From Caryophanales bacterium (GTDB lineage Bacteria; Bacillota; Bacilli; Exiguobacteriales; Exiguobacteriaceae), in NCBI GenBank assembly GCA_902363455.1, contig CABJAC010000001.1:1054001-1118000 (forward strand): 64,000 nucleotides of DNA, given 5' to 3'. The translations under genes were made by a program, and so were the position numbers. Below the pieces are notes generated by a model, which searched no databases, was not told where the DNA came from, and worked only from the letters and a program-made list of their open reading frames with translations. This document shows, one piece after another, positions 43,060 through 52,133 of the stretch (the stretch's first letter is position 1; each line of letters opens with the position of its first letter).

Positions 43060-45461
43060 TTGTCGATTCCTCCTGTCTTCCGGAAATTAATCATCGCGTA
43101 GATGCCAAGACTGGCAATGGCTAATACACTAATTTCAAATAACGTATCAAAACCACGGAAGTCGACGAGAATGACGTTGACCATGTTACCGCCGGCGGCT
43201 AAATCGGCCACATTGTCGATGTAGTATTGGGCAATCGAAGCGAACGACCGTTGGCTGAGCGAGGCAAGTGCGACCAACGTGACGCTTAATCCGACGAGCG
43301 CCGAGATTGCGGCATTGCCAAGTTTAAACTTAATCCGTTCTTCTTTCCGGCTGATTTCCGGCATATGATAAAACACGAGCAGGAATAAGGCGACGGATAC
43401 CGTCTCAATGACAAGTTGCGTCAAGGCTAAGTCCGGCGCCCGGAATAAGACGAAGAACAGGGCGACCGTATAACCGACGACACCAAGCAAAATGATGGAT
43501 GTCAAACGGGACCGGGCAAACGTGATCGATAAGGCACTTCCGACGAGGACGAGGACCAAGACGATTTCGTAAGCCTGAACTGAACTGAGTGGATCCACAT
43601 CAAATCTAAAGGCATCAAGGAAGTAAAGACTCGATAATACCAGCACGACGATAAAACCGAAAATATAGACCAAATAAGAACGCATATAGCCGGTCATGAC
43701 CGTATCATGAATAACGGTAGAGGTTTGTTCACCACGGCGCAGCAAGGCGTCATATTGGTGATTCAACGAGACTTGTTTGGGCATCCGGTTGTAAAGCGAG
43801 CGCCATTTTGGCAACGTCAGGAACAAAATCGTCCCGACTGAGATGATCAGCACGGTCAAAAACAGTTCCAAGTTGAAACCGTGCCAAAGTTTGATCTCAA
43901 CAGGAATCGATCCCCCGTTCGCGACAACTTTCGGTAAAATTGCTTCGGCTGCCGGTCGGATCAACGTGTTCGATAATAAGTTCGGGAACAAGCCGATTAA
44001 GACGACCAATGAAACAAGGAAAAGTGGCGGTATTAACATGCCGATTGGTGCTTCATGCGGTTTTTTCGGTAACTTGTCCAATTGTTTTGGACCAAGGAAC
44101 GTCCGGTAAACGATTAAGATGCTGTAGACAAACGTAAAGATACTGCCGACGACCGCAACGAATGGGAACAAGAGACCGAATGTGTCCAGATGAAATAATC
44201 CGGACTGCGATACTTCGAGAACACCGGTCAAAAACATTTCTTTACTCAAGAAACCATTGAACGGAGGCACACCAGCCATGGATAGCGTCCCGATTGTCGC
44301 AATCGTAAACGTCACCGGCATCAGTTGTGATAAACCACCGAGTTTCCGGATGTCGCGTGTACCGGTCTCATGATCGACAATTCCTGCCATCATGAAGAGA
44401 CTGCCTTTGAACGTAGCATGATTAATCAAGTGGAAGACTGCTGCGACCGTTGCAACCGTGTACAGGCTGTCCGGCAAGGCCTCGACTTGTAGTGCGGCCG
44501 CTCCGAGTCCGAGCAATGACATGATCAGACCGAGCTGTGAAATCGTCGAATACGCTAAAATGGCTTTTAAATCCACTTGTTTGACAGCGTTCAATGATCC
44601 CCAGAAGAGTGTGAACATTCCGACAGACGAAACAAGATAAAACCACAGCGGTGTTTCGGCAAAAATCGGACTCATCCGTGCTACCAGATACAAACCGGCT
44701 TTGACCATCGTTGCCGAGTGCAGATACGCACTGACAGGGGTCGGAGCCTCCATCGCATCCGGTAACCAAATGTGAAACGGGAACTGAGCGGATTTTGTAA
44801 AGGCCGCCAGTAAAAACAGGACAAGCGAAACGGCGAAGAGTGGATCATTTGAATACGTCGCAACCGTCGCCAATGATTCCCGAATACTGAATGAACCGGA
44901 GAGAAGCGACAGCAAAGAAATTCCGCCGAGCATCGACAGTCCACCAAAGACAGTGATGAGCATCGATTTTTGGGCCCCGTAACGGGAGCGTTCTCGTTCA
45001 TACCAGTAACCAATCAGTAAGAATGAGGAAATCGACGTCAATTCCCAAAACAGATACATGACAATCATGTTGTCGGATAAAACGATTCCGAGCATGGCCG
45101 TCATGAAGAGAAGCAGATAGACATAAAAATTATGCAGGGCTTCTTTTTTCGCATCGAGATAATAGATGGAGTACAGCACAACAAGCGAACCGATTCCTGT
45201 AATCAACAACGCAAACAGCAAACCAAGGCCGTCGACGTAAGCGATAAAGTTGATGTCGAGCGAAGGAATCCATTTCATTGTCGCGACTACCGTTTCCCCT
45301 GCCATTGTCTGGGTGAGGAACTGGCTGAAGTAAGCGACCAGCGTCAGCGGAACAAGCAGGACAAACCAGCCTGTGTGTACCGATTGAATCTTTTTGTACA
45401 ATAATGGAATGAAAAGACTTGCGAGTAACGGCAACAAAATTGCCAAATGAAGCAATGACAC
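43056..45461 (-). CDS. mrpA: Mrp antiporter subunit A
   Basis: The 801-residue protein is the large NuoL-like subunit with about 21 helices. Signatures include LFWELTSISSFLLIGYW near residue 137, KSAQFPFHIWLPDAMEAPTPVSAYLHSATMVKAG near 220 with the key lysine, and the C-terminal MrpA/MbhE-type extension (RAPDLALTQLVIETVS near residue 675). It starts with GTG 45461, seven bases after GGAGG; the overlapping ATG at 45463 is out of frame. The complex exports Na+ in exchange for H+, supporting growth in salt or at high pH. Confidence 0.96.
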   Translation of the reverse strand: MSLLHLAILLPLLASLFIPLLYKKIQSVHTGWFVLLVPLTLVAYFSQFLTQTMAGETVVATMKWIPSLDINFIAYVDGLGLLFALLITGIGSLVVLYSIYYLDAKKEALHNFYVYLLLFMTAMLGIVLSDNMIVMYLFWELTSISSFLLIGYWYERERSRYGAQKSMLITVFGGLSMLGGISLLSLLSGSFSIRESLATVATYSNDPLFAVSLVLFLLAAFTKSAQFPFHIWLPDAMEAPTPVSAYLHSATMVKAGLYLVARMSPIFAETPLWFYLVSSVGMFTLFWGSLNAVKQVDLKAILAYSTISQLGLIMSLLGLGAAALQVEALPDSLYTVATVAAVFHLINHATFKGSLFMMAGIVDHETGTRDIRKLGGLSQLMPVTFTIATIGTLSMAGVPPFNGFLSKEMFLTGVLEVSQSGLFHLDTFGLLFPFVAVVGSIFTFVYSILIVYRTFLGPKQLDKLPKKPHEAPIGMLIPPLFLVSLVVLIGLFPNLLSNTLIRPAAEAILPKVVANGGSIPVEIKLWHGFNLELFLTVLIISVGTILFLTLPKWRSLYNRMPKQVSLNHQYDALLRRGEQTSTVIHDTVMTGYMRSYLVYIFGFIVVLVLSSLYFLDAFRFDVDPLSSVQAYEIVLVLVLVGSALSITFARSRLTSIILLGVVGYTVALFFVLFRAPDLALTQLVIETVSVALFLLVFYHMPEISRKEERIKFKLGNAAISALVGLSVTLVALASLSQRSFASIAQYYIDNVADLAAGGNMVNVILVDFRGFDTLFEISVLAIASLGIYAMINFRKTGGIDK

Positions 45462-45509
45462 ATGGTTCCCTCCTTTTCATATCGTTCATTTCATCGAAAA
45501 AAATGAAAG

Positions 45510-45555
45510 AAGGACGTAGTACGCAAGCGAGCTGTCGTGCTTGTGACATGTCCTT
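45510..45555 (-). promoter_or_regulatory. Attenuator-like hairpin in the mrp leader
   Basis: On the mrp strand the leader holds a two-part stem, AAGGAC/GTCCTT outside and CAAGC/GCTTG inside, followed six bases later by seven T, about 35 bases before the mrpA ribosome site. A TATACT -10 candidate lies at 45595-45600. The shape fits conditional termination, but no known riboswitch class is recognised. Confidence 0.4.
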
Positions 45556-45814
45556 TTGTATTCAACCATTCGATTCTCATGAAGCATCTGTTAAAAGTAT
45601 AACGTAGATTTCGGCTCTCTGCATGACCCGAACATTCTTGAGGTAGCGCAGGAAAGCGGTTTTTAAGTGAATTATTAAATATGTAGGAACACGGTAGAAA
45701 AACGCGAAAAAAAAGTCTGAAAAAATTTTAAAAAGACGGATAGACGTTGATTACAATGTTCCTTTTCAGGGAAAATGACTTAAGTGTAAAAATTCAGCGG
45801 ACAGAGGTGTCGTT
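45556..45814. other. Intergenic region between mrp and the 90-aa gene
   Basis: This stretch holds the presumed divergent promoters of mrpA and of the small gene at 45815. It is AT-rich around 45665-45750 with runs of A. I see no gene, repeat or clear operator in it. Confidence 0.5.
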
Positions 45815-46087
45815 ATGAAAAAGTCATTTAAGCAAGGTCTGGTCATTGGTGGGATCGCAGTGTTAACTGCGTTAGTCGTCAAACGTTATCAACAAGGTGG
45901 GTTCTCCTCGCAAGATTTCAGTGATCCGACCGCACTCGATCGTCAACCGAGTATCGATGCGAAAAAGGATGAAGCAGAAGTAGGATTGACGCAACTGGAT
46001 TCAATTCATCGGGCCGATTGGCAGGCTAATGGTTTTCCGCAAACGCATGCTGAACTGGAACGTCTGGAAAAAGAAGAAGGATATTGA
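45815..46087 (+). CDS. Small membrane-anchored protein of unknown function
   Basis: The 90-residue protein has a short basic N-terminus, one hydrophobic helix (residues about 8-22: LVIGGIAVLTALVV) and a hydrophilic, acidic remainder ending HAELERLEKEEGY. This looks like a single-pass protein with its C-terminal part in the cytoplasm or an uncleaved export signal. I recognise no family. Its stop codon is directly followed by the right end of the tnpB element, so any natural terminator has probably been displaced. Confidence 0.6.
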   Translation: MKKSFKQGLVIGGIAVLTALVVKRYQQGGFSSQDFSDPTALDRQPSIDAKKDEAEVGLTQLDSIHRADWQANGFPQTHAELERLEKEEGY

Positions 46088-46230
46088 ACTTCCTCCACCT
46101 ACGCTTTGCTCAGAGGTGGAGGATTCCTGAGTTATCCGACCTACCGGTCGAAAATTTATCAGGCTAACCCCGTCGTCCCGACGGTTGAAGAAGCTAAGAT
46201 ACGTTCGGCTTCTTGTTTGAGATTCAGTCC
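46088..46230 (-). ncRNA. Predicted omega/re RNA of TnpB
   Basis: TnpB proteins use a guide RNA made from the 3' end of tnpB and the element right end. Here that stretch folds into CCGTC/GACGG, CGACC/GGTCG and the large CCTCCACCT/AGGTGGAGG hairpin. The guide would be the next 16-20 bases beyond the end, that is, the 3' end of the gene at 45815 read on the minus strand. This is inferred from studied IS200/IS605 systems. Confidence 0.55.
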
Positions 46231-47334
46231 TGCGTTCACATCCCGGTCGTGATGGATGCCGCAACTCGGGCATGTCCATTCACGCAAGCCAAGATGTTTC
46301 ACGTCTTTGTGTTGATGTCCGCAACTGGAGCACAGTTGGCTCGAAGCAAAGGTCTTGCCGACCTTCACGACGATTTTCCCGTACCAGTCCGCCTTATATT
46401 CGAGCATACGGAAGAACTCCGACCAGCTGACGTCCGAGATGGACTTGCTTAACTTACGATTCTTCTGCATGTTCTTAACCTGCAAGGTCTCGATGCCGAT
46501 GACGTCGTGGTTTTGGACGATTTCGGTCGATACTTTGTGCAGGAAGTCAGTGCGCTTGTTGGCGATCTTCTCGTGGATACGAGCGACCTTCCGCTTTTGC
46601 TTCTGATAGTTCTTCGACTCGGAAAGCTTGACTTTGTTGGTCAGAGCGATGCGTTGACGGCAGGTGAGCTTACGCTGTTCGTGCGCCAGTTTCTTCTTGA
46701 GCGTTCGGAAGTAACGGTCGTTCTTATAGACCGTGCCGTCCGACAGGATGGCGAAGTTCTTAAGTCCGACATCGACGCCGACAGATGAACCGGTCTTCGA
46801 CAACTCGTTGATTTCCTGCTCGACGAGCAGGGAAACGAAATATTTGCCTGAAGCGTTACGTCGAATTGTCGCGTTCAAAATACGGCCTGTGACCTGTTTC
46901 GAATGGGCGAAACGAACCCATTTCAGCTTCGGAACTTTGAGCTTGTTCCCGATTATAGAAACTTCAGGAAGCTGAGACTTGCCCTGGATGTTGGTCTTGT
47001 ACGACTGGACGGGATTACGCTTGGACTTGAAACGAGGTCGTTCGTTCTGCTTCTTGAAGAAGCGATCAAACGCATCGGCAAGGTGTTTGACGCTGATCTG
47101 AACAGATGTACTATCGACTTCCTTCAACCAGTCGAACTCCTGCTTCAACAAAGGAATTTCTTTGGAACAAGAACCGTAGGACAGTCCTTTTCCAGTGGTC
47201 TTGTACGTTTCATCCCACTTCGCCAAGAAGTGGTTAAAAACGAAGCGCGAACACCCGATCGTCTTCGCGATCAGGATTTCCTGCTCTTTTGTGGGGTAGA
47301 TTCTAAATTTGTAGGCCTTATGCTTCAACACCAT
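46159..47334 (-). CDS. tnpB: RNA-guided endonuclease TnpB
   Basis: The 391-residue protein is full-length TnpB. The N-terminal part has the helix-turn-helix-like [12 protein letters not shown] and [13 protein letters not shown]. The RuvC residues are Asp188 ([11 protein letters not shown]), Glu282 ([11 protein letters not shown]) and Asp365 ([12 protein letters not shown]), and a zinc ribbon is formed by Cys335, Cys338, Cys355 and Cys358 (CSSCGH and CPSCGI). All catalytic positions are present, so it is probably active as a nuclease that cuts DNA next to a motif matching the element left flank. Its 3' end merges into the predicted guide RNA. Confidence 0.93.
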   Translation of the reverse strand: MVLKHKAYKFRIYPTKEQEILIAKTIGCSRFVFNHFLAKWDETYKTTGKGLSYGSCSKEIPLLKQEFDWLKEVDSTSVQISVKHLADAFDRFFKKQNERPRFKSKRNPVQSYKTNIQGKSQLPEVSIIGNKLKVPKLKWVRFAHSKQVTGRILNATIRRNASGKYFVSLLVEQEINELSKTGSSVGVDVGLKNFAILSDGTVYKNDRYFRTLKKKLAHEQRKLTCRQRIALTNKVKLSESKNYQKQKRKVARIHEKIANKRTDFLHKVSTEIVQNHDVIGIETLQVKNMQKNRKLSKSISDVSWSEFFRMLEYKADWYGKIVVKVGKTFASSQLCSSCGHQHKDVKHLGLREWTCPSCGIHHDRDVNAGLNLKQEAERILASSTVGTTGLA

Positions 47335-47435
47335 TTTTCACCTCCTTTAAAGGAAATTTACCCGAAAAACAGGCTGGCGATTCCTCTCCCACTTTCACTT
47401 CGTTTAGAAGTGGGCGTATTCTCGCCAAATTTTGA

Positions 47436-47472
47436 TAAAAAAACACGCTCTCGTTTGAGGGCGTGTTATCGT
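47436..47472 (-). terminator. Terminator of the 97-aa gene
   Basis: On the minus strand ACACGCCCTC and GAGAGCGTGT form a 10-bp stem with a mismatch or G-U pair around AAAC, then seven T. The tnpB element lies just beyond. Confidence 0.9.
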
Positions 47473-47480
47473 ATACAGTA

Positions 47481-47774
47481 TTAAGCACTTGTTGAGACGA
47501 GTGATTGAATTCGTTCGCTGTGAGCAGCATACGAAGAGAGATGTTCAAATTGATGCAATGTAAGCGTCGTCATCCGGCTGTGTCCCGTACTTGAATCCAG
47601 TCGCAGATAGGCTTCGTTTTGATCATCTCCGCCGCCGTCAAAACGAATTTTAGCAGTAATCGTTCGTCCGTCATTCGTTTGCATATAGATATCGTAACCG
47701 CCAAAATCAACCCGGCTAAACCGATTGGCTTCGCTAACAATTCGTTTAAAAGTTTCAATTAATGAATAAGACAT
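47481..47774 (-). CDS. Protein of unknown function, 97 aa
   Basis: The protein begins with an amphipathic helix (MSYSLIETFKRIVSEANRF), then beta-like stretches (YDIYMQTNDGRTITAKIRFDGG, then NEAYLRLDSST), then a helix near HQFEHLSSYAAHSERIQSL. No transmembrane or catalytic motif is visible and I recognise no family. GGAGG (GAAATGG after AAGGAGG) precedes the ATG. A likely promoter on the same strand has TATAAT at 47849-47854 with a TTTTTT -35 at 17 bases. It is a single-gene unit with its own terminator. Confidence 0.65.
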   Translation of the reverse strand: MSYSLIETFKRIVSEANRFSRVDFGGYDIYMQTNDGRTITAKIRFDGGGDDQNEAYLRLDSSTGHSRMTTLTLHQFEHLSSYAAHSERIQSLVSTSA

Positions 47775-47907
47775 ACCATTTCCTCCTTATGTGAAAAGCA
47801 CGTGACTTAAAAATGCATCACCTATCAGTATCGAATATGTCTTTTCCCATTATATTCAAAAATTAAACATTAAAAAAGAATCTTTTTTTGTAGCAAATTT
47901 TGATTGT

Positions 47908-47925
47908 TATGAAACGCGTTTCATA
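47908..47925. promoter_or_regulatory. 18-bp perfect palindromic operator
   Basis: TATGAAACGCGTTTCATA is a perfect palindrome of the LacI-family type with central CGCG; it does not match cre because the central bases differ. It covers the space between a -35 TTGATT (47900-47905) and a -10 CATACT (47922-47927) on the plus strand. Confidence 0.6.
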
Positions 47926-47933
47926 CTTTATGA

Positions 47934-48108
47934 TGAGTTACGACAGCGCGTGACTATCTTGAATCGATAGGCGTCAGCTGAGTAAGACGTTGAAAGGGGC
48001 ATTGAGTTCTTTTCTGAATAGACATGTCAAAATTACATTAGATACAGACAAAAGTGGAATACACAAAGAGGAGTCGGATGCGTATCCAACTCCTCTTTGT
48101 GTATGAAA
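47934..48108 (+). ncRNA. Candidate small RNA
   Basis: If the promoter over the palindrome is real, a transcript would run about 170 bases. It can form CTATC-TTGAATC-GATAG near 47964-47980 and a long hairpin at 48059-48104, whose 16-bp arms are perfect complements (ATACACAAAGAGGAGT with ACTCCTCTTTGTGTAT), extended by GGAT/ATCC. There is no T run after it, so the 3' end is uncertain. Confidence 0.35.
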
Positions 48109-48131
48109 ACCGGCAATGATATCAGCCGGTT
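48108..48131 (-). terminator. Terminator of the YebC/YeeI gene
   Basis: AACCGGC and GCCGGTT form a 7-bp stem, followed on the minus strand by a short T stretch. It adjoins the long hairpin at 48059-48104. Confidence 0.65.
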
Positions 48132-48144
48132 GATAAATCGATGA

Positions 48145-48858
48145 TCAGAGTTCGACGTTATGATAGACTTGTTGCACGTCTTCCAAATCTTCCAACGCAT
48201 CAATCATTTTTTCGAACTGTTGCACGTCTTCGTCGGATAGCGTGACTTCGTTTTGAGCGAGCATGACTAGTTCAGCGACCGAGAAGTCGGTGATTCCTGC
48301 CTCTTTCAGCGTTTCTTGAACAGCATGGAACTGTTCTGGCTCAGCGTAGATGATGACAGACTCCTCTTCTTCCAAGATATCACGAACATCGATATCCGCT
48401 TCCATCATCAGTTCAAGAATATCATCTGCTGTTTTTCCTTCAAAAGCAAAGATGGCTGTCGCGTCAAACATGTAAGCAACCGACCCGCTGACTCCCATGT
48501 TTCCACCGTTTTTACCAAATGCGGCACGGACGTCGGAAGCGGTCCGGTTGACGTTGTTTGTCAGTGTCTCGACGATGACCATGGAACCGCTTGGTCCAAA
48601 CCCTTCGTAACGCAAAACGTCAAAATTCTCTTCCGCGCCACCTTTTGCTTTTTCAATGGCACGATCGACGATGGCACGGGGGACACTGTAGGTCTTGGCA
48701 CGCTCGAGAACGACCTTTAATGCCTGGTTTGATTCAGGATCCGGTTCCCCTTGTTTAGCGGCAACATAAATCTCCCGACCAAATTTAGCATAAACCCGAC
48801 TTGTATTTTTGTCTTTTGACGCCTTTTTTTCTTTAATATTATTCCATTTACGACCCAT
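48145..48858 (-). CDS. yeeI: YebC/PmpR-family protein (YeeI type)
   Basis: The 237-residue protein starts with the family signature [22 protein letters not shown] and has [18 protein letters not shown] near residue 40, [31 protein letters not shown] near 85 and an acidic C-terminal domain. It matches the Bacillus YeeI branch rather than YrbC. Family members act as transcription regulators and some promote ribosome translation of difficult sequences; the role of this branch is not settled. ATG 48858 is chosen as it starts the conserved block; the frame extends upstream without a ribosome site. The site before it is weak (GAGTGG). Confidence 0.9.
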   Translation of the reverse strand: MGRKWNNIKEKKASKDKNTSRVYAKFGREIYVAAKQGEPDPESNQALKVVLERAKTYSVPRAIVDRAIEKAKGGAEENFDVLRYEGFGPSGSMVIVETLTNNVNRTASDVRAAFGKNGGNMGVSGSVAYMFDATAIFAFEGKTADDILELMMEADIDVRDILEEEESVIIYAEPEQFHAVQETLKEAGITDFSVAELVMLAQNEVTLSDEDVQQFEKMIDALEDLEDVQQVYHNVEL

Positions 48859-49061
48859 CAGAATCCACTCGCTTTCACATGACTTCGATTTAGTTAGGAA
48901 CTTACTGGTTCCTTCTGCCTCATCAGTATACCGCATAAACTGTTGATTTCTAAACTGAAAAGACAGTAAAACGAGTGTTTTTTCAAGATTGACGTTTACA
49001 TCTAGTCAGAAATCGGGAAATAACAGAAGATGAAATCTAGAGTGTAGAAGGAGAGGGACTT

Positions 49062-50840
49062 ATGAATAAAGCAGCTGTGTTTCACCGGGCCCTGTCTCCG
49101 TATGTTTATACATACGATCAAGAAACGGTTCATATCCGCCTCATGTCGGCGAACGGAGACGTGGATCGTGTTGAGTTGATTCATGGGGATCCTTATGAAT
49201 GGGATGCGGAAAAAGAAGAAGATCGGGATTGGAACTTTGATCCGAATAAAGAAAAGTTTTGGAAAACGGAGACGGCAGAGATGACGTTCGCAGGCTCGGA
49301 TGCGACACACGATTTTTGGTTCATTGCGATCCGGCCGAAAAAAAAGCGGGTCCGTTATGGATTCAGAGTTCACGCAAACGGTGAATCCGCCGTTTATACA
49401 GAACGAGGATGGTACGATGAAGTGCCGCTGGATCACCCGGGCTACTATTTTGCCGTCCCTTATATGAATGCCGTTGACGTGTTTGATGCTCCGGCATGGG
49501 TCAAAGACACGGTCTGGTATCAAATTTTTCCGGATCGATTCGCAAACGGTGACTTGACGAATGACCGCGCGGATACAAGCACATGGGGAGCCGAGGCACC
49601 GGCTTTTGACAATCATTTCGGGGGCGATTTTCAAGGAGTGATTGATCATATTGATTACTTAAAGGCACTTGGGATTACCGGAATTTATTTTTGTCCGGTC
49701 TTTGTCGCACCGTCAAACCATAAATATGACACGCTGGATTATTTACGTCTTGATCCGAGTTTCGGAACGGAAGAAACGTTTCGGGAAATGATTCGACTTC
49801 TGCATCAAAATGGAATTCGGATTTTACTGGATGCCGTCTTTAATCACGTCAGTGTCGATCATCCTGCATTTCAAGACGTCATTGCCCATGGGAAAGAATC
49901 GCAGTATGCGAATTGGTTTATGATTGATTCATTCCCGGTCCAATAGACACCGGTACCAAATTATGAAGTCTTTGCCTTTGAAAGCAATATGCCGAAACTG
50001 AACACGGCCCATCCTGATGTTAAAGATTATTTATTAAAAGTTGGTCGTTACTGGGTAGAAGAATTTCAGGTTGATGGATGGCGATTGGATGTCGCGAGTG
50101 AAGTAGATCATGCATTTTGGCGCGAGTTTCGGCGGGAAGTGCGAGCTGCTAATCCGGAAGCGTATATCGTCGGGGAGTGTTGGACGGATTCGCAGGAATG
50201 GTTGCTAGGCGACCAGTTTGATGCAGTCATGAACTATGGGTTGACGGAAGCTTTTCTAACGTTCTTTGCAACAAATGAAGTGACGGCATCAGAGTTCAGC
50301 TACGCCATCGTCCGCAATTTGAACAGCAACTCGATGAACGTTAACGAAGTCATGTTCAACTTAATCGATTCCCATGACACCCCTCGTGCTTTGACACGGG
50401 CAAACGGGGACCGGGATCGGATGAAATTGTTGATGTTATCGCTATTGACGTTCACGGGAAGTCCGGTCATCTATTATGGCGATGAAATCGGTTTGACGGG
50501 TGGCCAGGATCCGGATAACCGCAAATGTATGGTGTGGGATCCGGCGGAACAGGATGCGGAACTCTTGACGTATATTACACGGTTGATTGATTTACGCAAG
50601 AAACATCCGGGCCTTGCCAATGCGAGTGGCTATCAATTCGAACAATTGAATGACGAGACGGCGAGTTTCCTCATTCGCCGTCAGTCCGATGAAGTGACCT
50701 ATTTGATCCTGTTTAACAATGGCTTAGAGGATGTCCGATTTGACCTGGCGGAACCAGCTGCTGATTTAATTGATGGACAACGTTACACAGACACCATTAT
50801 TGTACACGGGGTGTCCGGAAAATTTCTCCGAGTAGAATAA
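49062..50840 (+). pseudogene. Cyclomaltodextrinase/neopullulanase (GH13_20) with in-frame TAG
   Basis: Two frames, 49062-49946 and 49947-50840, are the same frame split by one TAG at codon 295 (49944-49946). Together they give about 592 residues, the normal length. Residues 1-125 resemble the N-terminal CBM34-type domain; the catalytic barrel begins at WYQIFPDRFANGD near 148. The three acids are all in the second part: Asp343 (DGWRLDVAS), Glu372 (VGECW) and Asp439 (DSHDTPR). The stop falls at DSFPVQ-stop-TPVPNYEVF, between conserved strands, so neither half should work alone. The rest is well conserved, pointing to a recent mutation, a sequencing error or suppression. AAGGAGAGGG precedes the ATG. 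Confidence 0.85.
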
Positions 50841-50853
50841 AAATTATCAAACG

Positions 50854-50904
50854 AAAAAACATCCGTTCCAGAAATCAACTTTTTCCTGAACGGATGTTTT
50901 TTGT
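50854..50904. terminator. Bidirectional terminator
   Basis: AAAAAACATCCGTTC and GAACGGATGTTTTTT form a perfect 15-bp stem between the cyclomaltodextrinase gene and the convergent DUF1015 gene. Confidence 0.92.
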
Positions 50905-50918
50905 CTGCCTAAAAATCC

Positions 50919-52121
50919 TCAGAAAAATGGATGAATCAGCAGACCGCTTCTTAATTTGGGTTCGAACCAGGTCGATTTCGGCGGCATGACTTCACCGGCA
51001 TCAGCGACGGCCATCAGCTCGGTTAAGCTCGTTGGATGTAGATGGAACGCGACGGCCATCGTACCTTGATCGACGAGTTGTTCAAGCCCAGCGTAACCTC
51101 TGACACCTCCGACGAATTGAATCCGTGAATCCGTCCGAGGATCTTCAATCCCGAGAAGGGGTGTCAACAATTCATCCTGAAGAATGGCGACATCGAGGTC
51201 CTCTTTGACAGATGGACGGTTTTTCTCATAATCCAGCGTGTACCAGTTATGTTTGACATACATTTCAAACCGATGCTTTTTTGTTTCTGTCGCGCGTCCT
51301 TCGGTAACGCTGAACCGATTACTGATTCTTTCCAGCAAGTCATCGACGGACTGACCGTATAAATCTTCGACGACGCGGTGATAGCCTTGTATATTCAATT
51401 GATCACTTGAAAAAGAGACGGCGAGAAACAATCCGGCATCCTCATGATGATTCAACCGGGCGACTTGTGAGGCCGCTTCAGCCCGATGGTGCCCGTCGGC
51501 GATATACAGGTGGTCATGACGGGCAAACTGGCTGCCAATCGTCATCATGGCGTCGCGATCCGTGATTTTATAGAGGGTATGCTCAATCCCGTCTTCAGCT
51601 GTAAATTGATAGAGTGGGGATTGTTTCGTCTGTTCCGAGACAACTCGATCTAGCTCGTTATCTGGATGATGGGCGAGCAAAATTGGACCAGTGTGGGCAG
51701 CAAGCGACTGAACGTGGCGGACGCGGTCCCGTTCTTTATCAGGTCGTGTGAATTCGTGTTTACGGATGATGCCTTGATCGTAATCAGCGACAGAGACACA
51801 ACCGACAAAACCAGTCTGCGTATGCTCACCGTCCGTCAGACGATAGAGATAATAACTTTCAACATCATCGGTTGTGAGAATGCCGCGTTCAATCGCTTCC
51901 TTGAAATGAAGGGCAGCTTGTTGATAAACACGCGAATCATGTTCATCAATCAAGTCCGGTAACGTCACTTCTGCTTTGTCAATTCGTAAAAAGGAAAGTG
52001 GACGTCGGCGGACTTCCAAACGTCCTTCCGCTCGATTGAAGACATCGTACGGAAGGGAAGAAAACGCTTCTGCGTATTTAGGGTCAGGTCGCAAGGCATG
52101 GAAAGGTTCAAAAGTAGGCAT
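50919..52121 (-). CDS. DUF1015-family protein
   Basis: The 400-residue protein has the DUF1015 pattern: FEPFHALRPDPKYAEAFSSLPYDV at the N-terminus, RPLSFLRIDKAE near residue 42, and the most conserved motif YIADGHHRAEAA near residue 205. The biochemical role is not established. It is the third gene after serC and serA, 12 bases from serA, a neighbourhood seen in other bacteria, so a link with serine synthesis is inferred. I choose ATG 52121 because GGAG lies eight bases upstream; the ATG at 52127 is only two bases from it. Confidence 0.87.
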   Translation of the reverse strand: MPTFEPFHALRPDPKYAEAFSSLPYDVFNRAEGRLEVRRRPLSFLRIDKAEVTLPDLIDEHDSRVYQQAALHFKEAIERGILTTDDVESYYLYRLTDGEHTQTGFVGCVSVADYDQGIIRKHEFTRPDKERDRVRHVQSLAAHTGPILLAHHPDNELDRVVSEQTKQSPLYQFTAEDGIEHTLYKITDRDAMMTIGSQFARHDHLYIADGHHRAEAASQVARLNHHEDAGLFLAVSFSSDQLNIQGYHRVVEDLYGQSVDDLLERISNRFSVTEGRATETKKHRFEMYVKHNWYTLDYEKNRPSVKEDLDVAILQDELLTPLLGIEDPRTDSRIQFVGGVRGYAGLEQLVDQGTMAVAFHLHPTSLTELMAVADAGEVMPPKSTWFEPKLRSGLLIHPFF

Positions 52122-52133
52122 AATCATCGCTCC

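Larger units (their letters stand above)
46088..47424 (-). mobile_element. IS605/IS1341-type element carrying only tnpB
   Basis: The element holds one gene, tnpB, and no tnpA transposase. Its right end (at the low-coordinate side) has a subterminal hairpin with perfect arms CCTCCACCT and AGGTGGAGG (46092-46121). Its left end has a hairpin CCCACTT/AAGTGGG at about 47389-47415. There are no inverted terminal repeats, as expected for this superfamily. It sits between the 3' end of the small gene at 45815 and the terminator of the 47481 gene. Exact ends are estimated from the hairpins. Without tnpA it must be mobilised in trans. Confidence 0.8.
47775..48144. other. 370-base intergenic region with palindrome, possible small RNA and terminators
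   Basis: From left to right it holds the promoter of the 97-aa gene (minus strand), an 18-bp perfect palindrome, a possible plus-strand transcript of about 170 bases ending in a 20-bp hairpin, and the terminator of the YeeI-type gene. No convincing protein-coding gene fits; the best frame (34 codons from TTG 48002) has a ribosome site only two bases away. Confidence 0.5.

Noticed and set aside
48002..48106. 34-codon frame starting TTG 48002 in the candidate small RNA
   Set aside because: The GAAAGGGG site is only two bases before the TTG, and the last third is dictated by the hairpin.
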